NCBI GenBank assembly: GCA_038227745.1
Contig: JBBRPS010000690.1
Coordinates: 1-5,526 of the forward strand
Length of the DNA stretch: 5,526 nt
From: DASPXY01 sp038227745
GTDB taxonomy: Bacteria; Planctomycetota; Planctomycetia; Gemmatales; Gemmataceae
Direction of reading: 5' to 3'
The notes under the pieces were generated by a model, which saw nothing but the letters and a program-made list of their open reading frames with translations, made no database searches and was not told the origin of the DNA. This document shows, piece after piece, positions 1-4,835 of the stretch (position 1 is the stretch's first letter; the number at the start of each line of letters is the position of its first letter). Position numbers and translations under genes: made by a program.

Positions 1-78
1 AACCCCCGTGACGCGCGGCGGGCAGAGCCGCCTCCTACCAACCCCCGTGACGCGCGGCGGGCAGAGCCGCCTCCTACC
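1..78. repeat. Two perfect 39-bp tandem repeats
   Basis: Positions 1-39 and 40-78 are identical. Each unit begins AACCCCCGTGACGCG and ends GCCTCCTACC. Each unit holds a small hairpin, GGCGG pairing with CCGCC (17-21 with 28-32 in the first copy), around a 6-nt loop. A third copy appears to start at 79 (AACCCCC) but switches after 7 bases into the hairpin at 82-110. There is no spacer between units, so this is not a CRISPR array. The window begins exactly on a unit boundary, so more copies may lie upstream. Translation of the repeat gives a low-complexity 13-residue repeat that I do not regard as coding. Confidence 0.9.
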
Positions 79-81
79 AAC

Positions 82-110
82 CCCCTCGCCCCCGCTTCGG
101 GGGCGAGGGG
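82..110. terminator. Perfect 13-bp GC hairpin, possible terminator or dispersed repeat
   Basis: CCCCTCGCCCCCG (82-94) pairs perfectly with CGGGGGCGAGGGG (98-110) around a CTT loop. It has no T-tract on either side, so it is not a classical intrinsic terminator. It could still stop or stabilise a transcript from a gene left of the window, or be a copy of a dispersed GC-rich palindrome of the sort common between planctomycete genes. The structure is certain; the role is not. Confidence 0.5.
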
Positions 111-569
111 AGCAAGAAGTGGACAGCCGCACCGGGTTGGTGCATGAGTGCCGGCCGGGGCGAAACGCTACAGCGCGGTGGCGCAGAATCATCCAGCCCT
201 TCGGCGCGCCTCCGAGAAGGGGACCATCTCCGTGCCCGGGCCGCCGCGGGTGTCTCCGTAAGACCCAGTGAAAGCAAGGCTTAAGACCGCGCCCGCGGCG
301 GGGGCGGTTTCCGCGCCCGCCGCGGTATGGCAATTGCGTCAAGTAATCCTGTCGGTCCGAACCATTCACACCCACACCTGCCAGGCCGGAGTTGTGGGGT
401 TCTCGGCCCATGATGGACTCACAATATCCACTTTCCCATCTGTCAGAGACGCGATTTCCTGGCGGGTTGTCCACCAAAGGCCGAACCGGCGAGACGTTCC
501 CTCTGTCCCTCTCGTGGATGAGCGAGGCCCCGTGCAAGCCTCCTCCCTATTCCAGAGCAAGAGTAGCTC
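111..569. other. Long leader / intergenic region without a supported gene
   Basis: About 460 bases with no frame I can recognise. The short open frames here (for example plus 268-582, minus 366-560) lack recognisable motifs, have no clear Shine-Dalgarno and contradict one another. The right-hand half should contain the promoter of the kinase-fold gene, but I see no convincing -35/-10 pair. TTGCGT at 334-339 has no good partner at the expected spacing. A strong hairpin lies at 293-325 and is listed separately. Confidence 0.55.
293..325. other. Strong GC-rich hairpin upstream of the kinase-fold gene
   Basis: CCGCGGCGGG (293-302) pairs perfectly with CCCGCCGCGG (316-325). Inside it GCGG (304-307) pairs with CCGC (311-314) around a TTT loop. 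The two stems stack with a single G-G mismatch (303/315), giving a 14-bp stem. No U-tract follows, so it is not a standard terminator. It sits about 245 bp before the start codon at 570. It could lie in the 5' leader, mark the end of an upstream transcript, or be a dispersed palindrome. Confidence 0.6.
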
Positions 570-1619
570 ATGCCCTTCCTAACGCCGAACAAGGTAGAAC
601 AACTCCTGAAAGAAGCCCACACACCAACAGACCTGTTCGCCAGGGCGTCGTATGACGACCTCGTCCGCGCCCTCCTGCCGGGCGGTAACGCCGGCGACCG
701 GCGGGCCGCGGCGCTGCTCCAGCGGGTGCAAGCCCTTCACGAGCACTTCCGCAGGGTTCAAGAACTCTACGAGCAACTTCACGACCCGCCGGTGACCGTG
801 ACAGGCCCGAGGCGCACCTACCTCCTGCTCCGCCTCCTCGCGGTCGGCGACGCGAACGACGTCCATCTCGCGACTTCCGCGTACGACCCCGAAACCGCCG
901 CTGAGCCGTATTACGCCCTGAAAATCGCCCGCGTCCCGGAGGGGAATGCCCTCCTCGACAACGAGCAGAATGCCCTCTCGGAGCTGCTCGCCGTGGCGGG
1001 TGAAACCACCTACGGGAAGTACCTCCCCGCCCTCGAAGAGTCCTTCACCATGACGGACGGGTTCGCGCGGCGCATCAACGTCTTCGCATACGAGCCGGGG
1101 TTCTGCACCCTGGAGCAGGTCCACGACCGCCACCCCGCCCTCGACGGCCGGCACCTCGCCTGGATCTTCAAGCGCCTCCTGACCGCCCTGGGCTTCAGCC
1201 ATCGGCAGGGGACGGTCCACGGGGCGGTCCTCCCCTGCCACGTCCTGCTCCACGCCGCCAACCACGGCCTCCGGCTCGTCGGCTGGGGGCACAGCGTCGA
1301 GGCGGGGCAGCGGCTTCAGACAATCCCAACACGCTATCGCGCCTGGTATCCGCCCGAGGTGACGGAGCGACGGCCCGCGTCCACGGCGACGGACCTGTTC
1401 CTGGCGGCGCGCTGCCTCGTCTATCTCGCGGGCGGCGACCCCGTGCGCGGCGCCATGCCGGAGACGGTGCCGGCCGCCATGCGGCAGTTCTTCAAGGGCT
1501 GTCTGCTCCCCGGCGTGTACATGCGGCCGGACGATGCGTGGGGCGTCCTGGACGAATTCGACGAGCTGCTCCAGCAGCTCTATGGCCCACCGAAGTTTCA
1601 CCCACTCACCATGACCTGA
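570..1619 (+). CDS. Kinase-fold protein lacking catalytic residues (predicted pseudokinase)
   Basis: A 349-residue protein. The start is well fixed because a TAG stop lies in frame at 564-566, two codons before the ATG; the ribosome site is weak (AAGAG around 559-563). Residues 1-85 are mostly helical, with a Leu/Arg/Glu-rich stretch at 45-72 that could form a coiled coil. From about 85 a Ser/Thr kinase fold is visible: ALKIAR (116-121, Lys118 as the ATP-binding lysine), Glu132 as candidate helix-C glutamate, and a catalytic-loop equivalent VHGAVLPCHVLL (216-227). Then comes VGWG (237-240) where DFG belongs, YPPEV (260-264) as an APE-like motif, and TATDLFLAAR with the structural Asp275. The catalytic Asp of HRD is Ala219, the loop Lys is Leu221, the Asn is His224 and the DFG Asp is Gly238. 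Phosphotransfer by the usual mechanism is therefore unlikely. A nucleotide-binding or scaffold role, perhaps for the vWA protein encoded 10 bp downstream, is inference. No signal peptide or membrane segment is seen, so it is probably cytoplasmic. Confidence 0.88.
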   Translation: MPFLTPNKVEQLLKEAHTPTDLFARASYDDLVRALLPGGNAGDRRAAALLQRVQALHEHFRRVQELYEQLHDPPVTVTGPRRTYLLLRLLAVGDANDVHLATSAYDPETAAEPYYALKIARVPEGNALLDNEQNALSELLAVAGETTYGKYLPALEESFTMTDGFARRINVFAYEPGFCTLEQVHDRHPALDGRHLAWIFKRLLTALGFSHRQGTVHGAVLPCHVLLHAANHGLRLVGWGHSVEAGQRLQTIPTRYRAWYPPEVTERRPASTATDLFLAARCLVYLAGGDPVRGAMPETVPAAMRQFFKGCLLPGVYMRPDDAWGVLDEFDELLQQLYGPPKFHPLTMT

Positions 1620-1632
1620 GGAGGTCCTCATG
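1617..1632 (+). promoter_or_regulatory. Palindromic stop/Shine-Dalgarno/start junction
   Basis: AGGAGGT (1619-1625) is a near-ideal Shine-Dalgarno, 5 nt before the ATG at 1630, and it overlaps the TGA stop of the preceding gene (1617-1619). TGAGGA (1617-1622) and TCCTCA (1625-1630) are reverse complements, so stop codon, ribosome site and the first base of the start codon form one 14-base palindrome. In RNA it could fold as a 5-bp stem with an AGGT loop. The arrangement suggests translational coupling: ribosomes ending the upstream gene would open the site. Coupling is inferred from layout. Confidence 0.6.
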
Positions 1633-2592
1633 GGCAGCACACACTGGTCGGACGAGCACTACAAGGACCGGGCGCGGCTCCGCGCCCACACCGGCAAGGA
1701 CGCTTTCGAGCACGACGACGCGATCCGCCACGGCACGGCCGCGCGCCAGGTCCATCAGAAGATGAACCCGCGCGGCGTGAAGGTGCGTGAGTCGCGCGAC
1801 AGCGAGGCCCACCCCGAGAGCCACGCGGTCGGCGTCCTCTTCGACGTGACGGGCAGCATGCAGTCGGTGCCGCGCGTCCTGCAGCAGAACCTGCCGCGGC
1901 TGATGGGCCTGCTGCTCCGCAAGGGCTACTTGGAGCATCCGCAAATCCTCATCGGCGCGATCGGTGACGCCACCTGCGACGCGGCGCCGCTGCAGGTCGG
2001 GCAGTTCGAGTCCGGCATCGAGATCGAGGAGGACCTGGGGAAGCTCTACCTGGAGGGCGGCGGCGGCGGCCACATCACCGAGTCGTATGAGCTGGCGCTG
2101 TACTTCATGGCCCGCCACACCGCGATGGACTGTTACGAGAAGCGCCGCAAGCGCGGCTACCTGTTCGTGCTCGGCGACGAGATCCCGTACGCACGGGTCA
2201 AGCGGAAGGAAGTCGAGAAGTACCTCGGCGAGAAGCTCCAGGCGGACATCCCGGTCGCGGACATGATCGCGGAACTGAAGAGGACTTATGATGTCTACTT
2301 CATCCTGCCGCAGATGACGAGCGGCTGGGGTAACGAGGAGATTCACCAGCGCTGGGTGGAGCTGCTGGGCCAGCACGTGCTGCGGCTGGAAGACCCGGCG
2401 GGCGTGTGCGAGCTGATCGCGTCCACCATCGGCATCGCCGAGGGCAAGGTGGACCTGGAGAGCGTCGTCGATGACCTGGAGGAGGCCGGCTCAACGGCCG
2501 CGGTCGCCCAGGCGGTCGGGCGGGCGCTTCAGCCCATCTCCGCCGAGAGGGGCAAGGTCGTCGCGGACGGTCCCGGTTTGACGCGGCTGTGA
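1630..2592 (+). CDS. vWA domain protein with MIDAS motif
   Basis: A 320-residue protein starting at an ATG with an ideal Shine-Dalgarno. Residues 1-60 are charged and His/Arg/Asp-rich. The vWA domain follows: VGVLFDVTGSM (67-77) is strand 1 plus the MIDAS metal-binding motif in its DxTGSM form. IGAIGDATCD (108-117) is a later strand, and a glycine run ends in GGHITESYELAL (146-157), with Thr150 as candidate MIDAS threonine. YLFVLGDEIPY (177-187) occupies the position of the usual ITDG strand. The C-terminal third (about 205-320) is helical. vWA domains bind a divalent metal and mediate protein-protein contacts, often working with AAA+ ATPases or kinases; no ATPase gene is in this window. The neighbours suggest it joins the pseudokinase to the PurA-like enzyme in one assembly, which is inference. 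No signal peptide or transmembrane segment is apparent. Confidence 0.9.
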   Translation: MGSTHWSDEHYKDRARLRAHTGKDAFEHDDAIRHGTAARQVHQKMNPRGVKVRESRDSEAHPESHAVGVLFDVTGSMQSVPRVLQQNLPRLMGLLLRKGYLEHPQILIGAIGDATCDAAPLQVGQFESGIEIEEDLGKLYLEGGGGGHITESYELALYFMARHTAMDCYEKRRKRGYLFVLGDEIPYARVKRKEVEKYLGEKLQADIPVADMIAELKRTYDVYFILPQMTSGWGNEEIHQRWVELLGQHVLRLEDPAGVCELIASTIGIAEGKVDLESVVDDLEEAGSTAAVAQAVGRALQPISAERGKVVADGPGLTRL

Positions 2593-2599
2593 CATCCCC

Positions 2600-2692
2600 T
2601 CGTAGACGACTCGCTCCGCGAGTCGCGATGGCGTCCCCACCGTAACTCGCGGTGGCGTTCCCACCGCGACTCGCGGAGCGAGTCGCCTACGA
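2600..2692. repeat. Composite palindromic element between vWA and PurA-like genes
   Basis: A 26-bp left arm (2601-2626, starting CGTAGACGACTCGC) is the reverse complement of the right arm (2666-2691, ending GCGAGTCGCCTACG), with one mismatch (A2606 against C2686). Flanking T2600 and A2692 add a pair. Each arm contains its own hairpin, GACTCGC-TCC-GCGAGTC on the left and the matching GACTCGC-GGA-GCGAGTC on the right. The centre is two direct repeats of 24 bp (2627-2650 and 2651-2674) matching at 20 positions, plus an inner hairpin CCACCG/CGGTGG (2637-2642 with 2650-2655). This resembles a REP/BIME- or MITE-like dispersed element. It ends 22 bp before the next start codon, so it lies in the leader of the PurA-like gene if the cluster is one transcript. 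Confidence 0.85.
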
Positions 2693-2713
2693 AGCAACAG
2701 GTTTGGAGTCCTC

Positions 2714-4003
2714 ATGCGCCGGGCGATTATCACCGTCGGCCTGGGCTTCGGCGACGAGGGCAAGGGGGCGACCGTCGATTACCTGACGCGGCGGTACGGC
2801 GCCGACCTCGTGGTCCGCTACTGCGGCGGCAGCCAGGCCGGTCACAACGTGCAGCTCCCCGATGGCCGCCGTCACACGTTCTCGCAGTTCGGGGCCGGGA
2901 CGCTGGCCGCGCCGGTCCGCACCTACCTCGGCCCGAATGTCATCATCGACCCGCCCGCGCTGCTGCGCGAGGCGCGGCACCTGTCCGAGCTGGGCGTCCA
3001 TGACCCAATCGGCCTGCTCACCGTCCACCCGCGCTGCCTGGTGACCACGCTGTGGCACAAGGCGCTGAACCGCGTGCGCGAGCTGTCCCGCGGAGCGGAG
3101 CGGCACGGCTCGTGCGGCCAGGGCATCGGCGAGGCCCGCAGCTACTGGCTCAGGCACGGCGAGGACGCGCTCTTCGCGGGAGACCTCCGCGCGCCGGACA
3201 TCCTCCGCGCGAAGCTCGAATTGCAGCGCCAGCGGGCCTTGCTCGAATTGCAAGAGTTTACGGACCGCCTCGATGAAGAATTGCTGCGCGAGCTCGACGT
3301 CTGGGACCTGGACACCGAGGCGGCGGCGGGCGATCTGAGCGAGGTGGTGCGCGAAGGAGTCGCGATCGGCCCCACCGTCCCGGAGCACGAGACCGCGCTT
3401 TTCGAGGGGGCGCAGGGCGTCCTGCTGGACGAGTACCGCGGCTTCCACCCGCACACCACCTGGAGCACGGTCACCGCCCACCACGCCTGGGAGCTGGTCC
3501 AGCAGACGGGGGCGGAGGCGGTCAGCGTCCTCGGCATCACGCGCGCCTACACCACGCGGCACGGCGACGGCCCGTTCCCGACCTTCTCGCCCGAACTGAC
3601 CGCCCGTCTCGCAGACCCCGGAAATCCCTGGAATGCGTGGCAGGGCAATATCCGGTGCGGGTGGCTCGACTTGCCACTCCTCCGCTACGCCGCCGCCGTG
3701 GCCGGGCCGCTCGACGGCATCGTCGTGAATCACCTCGACCAGGTCGCGGACGCCGGCTTCCTGGTCTGCGACGCCTACCGCGGGGTAACCCCCGTCCCCT
3801 CCGCCGTCCCCAACCTGGCGTGGCAGGGCCGCCTGACCCAGCAGGTGCGGCAGGGGGAGCCCGTGCTTTCCCGCGCCACGCCGGACAGCATCGTTCGCGC
3901 TCTCAACGAGATTGCCCCGGTCGTCGTTAGGGGTTTCGGCCCGACGCATGAGGGGCGCCGTTCCGACGAATTGCCGTTCCGCACGCGGCGTCGCCGGGGC
4001 TGA
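2714..4003 (+). CDS. Divergent adenylosuccinate synthetase (PurA) family protein
   Basis: A 429-residue protein, close to the usual family length (about 430), starting at an ATG with GGAG 5 nt upstream (2705-2708). PurA joins IMP and L-aspartate using GTP, via a 6-phosphoryl-IMP intermediate. Conserved here are GFGDEGKG (11-18) with catalytic Asp14, the histidine of AGH (His44), GQGIG (135-139), FEGAQG (230-235), TTRHGDGPFPT (280-290), GWLD (316-319) and a late GFGP (407-410). Clear departures: the aspartate-binding TTGRRRR loop before GWLD is replaced by WNAWQGNIRC (306-315) with one arginine; the guanine-recognition TKLD is NHLD (339-342), with Lys changed to His; the GGHNAGH segment reads GGSQAGH; and GTTGRGIGP reads GSCGQGIGE. 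Phosphoryl chemistry looks preserved while the amino-acid site, and perhaps base choice, is altered. It is unlikely to be the housekeeping purA. It is not a typical phage PurZ, which lacks the catalytic Asp kept here. The true substrate is unknown. Confidence 0.9.
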   Translation: MRRAIITVGLGFGDEGKGATVDYLTRRYGADLVVRYCGGSQAGHNVQLPDGRRHTFSQFGAGTLAAPVRTYLGPNVIIDPPALLREARHLSELGVHDPIGLLTVHPRCLVTTLWHKALNRVRELSRGAERHGSCGQGIGEARSYWLRHGEDALFAGDLRAPDILRAKLELQRQRALLELQEFTDRLDEELLRELDVWDLDTEAAAGDLSEVVREGVAIGPTVPEHETALFEGAQGVLLDEYRGFHPHTTWSTVTAHHAWELVQQTGAEAVSVLGITRAYTTRHGDGPFPTFSPELTARLADPGNPWNAWQGNIRCGWLDLPLLRYAAAVAGPLDGIVVNHLDQVADAGFLVCDAYRGVTPVPSAVPNLAWQGRLTQQVRQGEPVLSRATPDSIVRALNEIAPVVVRGFGPTHEGRRSDELPFRTRRRRG

Positions 4004-4007
4004 CCAT

Positions 4008-4025
4008 CCGGGGTTGGAGTCCCGG
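4008..4025. terminator. Weak hairpin between convergent genes
   Basis: CCGGG (4008-4012) pairs with CCCGG (4021-4025) across an 8-nt loop, just after the PurA-like stop codon. The gene on the other strand ends at 4039. Only 35 bp separate the two stop codons. No U-tract follows, so termination here is a guess from position. Confidence 0.25.
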
Positions 4026-4038
4026 CGGTAATTGTATC

Positions 4039-4302
4039 TCACACCTGTGTCTCAGCGAATCCCCCGCCAACGACAGTGTCCGGGATCCCTTCGATCACAC
4101 AAAGGGCGGGATTTTCTCCGGCCGCCTGGAGCAACTCTTCGAGGGCTTCGGGGGCCGGGGCGCTGGCGGCCACGCATGTGCCGTCCGCGCTCCACGCCAC
4201 CCACAGCCCGGCGTAGCCGGATAGTTCTTCCCCAGGGAACGCGGCCCGGTTGGCCAGGAACTTGCGGCGGTTCTCCAGGTAAGCAGGCATGTCAAGGGGC
4301 AT
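4039..4302 (-). CDS. Small DUF5678-like hypothetical protein
   Basis: An 87-residue protein starting at an ATG (4302) with GGAGGG (4316-4311) 8 nt upstream. The visible pattern is: N-terminal PAYLENRRKFLANR (6-19), then ELSGYAGLWVAWSADGTCVAAS (26-47), then a helix ALEELLQAAGE and a closing CVIEGIP. From memory this is the arrangement of the small DUF5678 proteins frequent in planctomycetes and cyanobacteria: a short helix, then a two-strand piece with an AWS-DGT turn. The function of the family is not known to me. A second in-frame ATG at codon 5 is an alternative start. The gene lies 38 bp after the vapC remnant and may share its transcript. The last residues after CVIEGIP look unconserved and may be a shifted or extended tail. 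Confidence 0.75.
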   Translation of the reverse strand: MPLDMPAYLENRRKFLANRAAFPGEELSGYAGLWVAWSADGTCVAASAPAPEALEELLQAAGENPALCVIEGIPDTVVGGGFAETQV

Positions 4303-4340
4303 GGCCTCGTCCCTCCGTTACGACTGAGCTACTTGCTATT

Positions 4341-4475
4341 CTACCACTGCCAGTCTTCCAACGTCAGTCCCGGAACCCGGCTGAATTCGGACGTGTTGTG
4401 CGTCACAAGTGTCAGCCCGTTGGCCAGGGCGATGGCCGCAATCATGAAAGCATTCGTGTCGAGCAGGTGGTTCAC
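4341..4475 (-). pseudogene. vapC: vapC (PIN-domain toxin) remnant with internal deletion
   Basis: Reading from a GTG at 4475 gives 44 residues ending in TAG (4343-4341). The first eight, (V/M)NHLLDTN, are the first strand of a VapC PIN ribonuclease with the first catalytic Asp. The rest, AFMIAAIALANGLTLVTHNT (9-28) followed by SEFSRVPGLTLEDWQW, is the last part of a PIN domain. VapC toxins are about 130-140 residues, so roughly 90 central residues are missing, including the conserved glutamate. The Asp that normally precedes the IAA segment by three positions is Ala9. The frame is kept across the join. The GTG overlaps the antitoxin stop (GTGA), the usual coupled arrangement for a vapBC pair, which supports this as the original toxin start. 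The product should lack nuclease activity. It could still be translated as a short peptide, but a dead toxin is the simplest reading. Confidence 0.8.
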
Positions 4476-4708
4476 GAAAGCGGCTCCCGCTCCTCGTACT
4501 CGCCTTGCGGGGGTCGCTCGAAATCCCCCTGCCACTTGCCCGCCGTCGCCAGCACGGCCTGCCGCCACTCTTCCGCAGCCGGCACAGGGCCAGGGACTGG
4601 CTCAACCGTGACCCGCACGTCTCGATTGGCGTCCGCCGTTTCGAGGGGCAGAGTCAGGTGCAGGACGCCGTCCGGCCCGACCTTCGCTGTCACAACAATT
4701 CGAGTCAT
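4472..4708 (-). CDS. Putative antitoxin of a vapBC-type module
   Basis: A 78-residue protein starting at an ATG (4708) with an ideal AGGAGGT (4721-4715) 6 nt upstream. The N-terminal half, MTRIVVTAKVGPDGVLHLTL and on to VRVTVEPV (31-38), is strand-rich, as in small AbrB/AF2212-like antitoxins. The C-terminal half contains EEWRQAVLATAGKWQGDFER (46-65) and a very acidic tail, GEYEEREPLS, which in such antitoxins usually wraps the toxin. Its stop codon overlaps the GTG start of the vapC remnant. Assignment as antitoxin rests on this pairing and on memory of similar planctomycete proteins; I cannot name the exact family. With the toxin broken, it is either an orphan antitoxin, possibly active against related toxins elsewhere in the genome, or on its way to loss. 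Confidence 0.75.
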   Translation of the reverse strand: MTRIVVTAKVGPDGVLHLTLPLETADANRDVRVTVEPVPGPVPAAEEWRQAVLATAGKWQGDFERPPQGEYEEREPLS

Positions 4709-4806
4709 GGTGCCACCTCCTCGTTCCCTCCCTCAGAAGGGGAAATCGCACTTGTCCTCTCCCTCTTCTCCTCACTCGGGAAGTCCTGGCTTCGTGGCGA
4801 GGAGGT

Positions 4807-4835
4807 AAAACCGTAAAAGAGCGAAAAAGTTACGG
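4807..4835 (-). terminator. Possible intrinsic terminator of the FGE-like gene
   Basis: On the minus strand CCGTAA (4835-4830) pairs with TTACGG (4816-4811) across a 13-nt U-rich loop, and TTTT (4810-4807) follows. The stem overlaps the TAA stop codon of the FGE-like gene. The stem is short and AT-containing, so strength is uncertain. If real, it separates that gene from the antitoxin module about 100 bp downstream. Confidence 0.4.

Noticed and set aside
1..78. CRISPR array
   Set aside because: The two 39-bp repeats are directly adjacent with no spacer, and no cas gene is in the window.
8..271. 87-residue open frame over the tandem repeats
   Set aside because: Most of its distinct content is the 13-residue translation of the 39-bp repeat and of the hairpin; there is no ribosome site and no known domain.
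366..560. 64-residue minus-strand frame in the leader region
   Set aside because: No recognisable motif, no supporting ribosome site, and it overlaps plus-strand frames that are equally unsupported.
2714..4003. Phage-type PurZ (2-aminoadenine genome synthesis)
   Set aside because: PurZ is marked by replacement of the catalytic Asp in the GDEGKG motif. That Asp is present here (Asp14), and no other gene of that pathway or any phage gene is visible.
579..4042. Long minus-strand open frames antisense to the three-gene cluster (579-1640, 1606-2376, 2687-4042)
   Set aside because: They are composition-driven shadows in GC-rich DNA: no recognisable motifs, biased Arg/Ala/Val/Pro content, and they lie opposite genes with clear conserved motifs.
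4032..4808. 258-residue plus-strand open frame from a TTG codon after the PurA-like gene, preceded by a GGAG
   Set aside because: It is antisense to three minus-strand genes with good ribosome sites and family motifs, and its product is Arg/Ser/Pro-rich with no domain. The GGAG at 4016-4019 is probably chance or part of the small hairpin.
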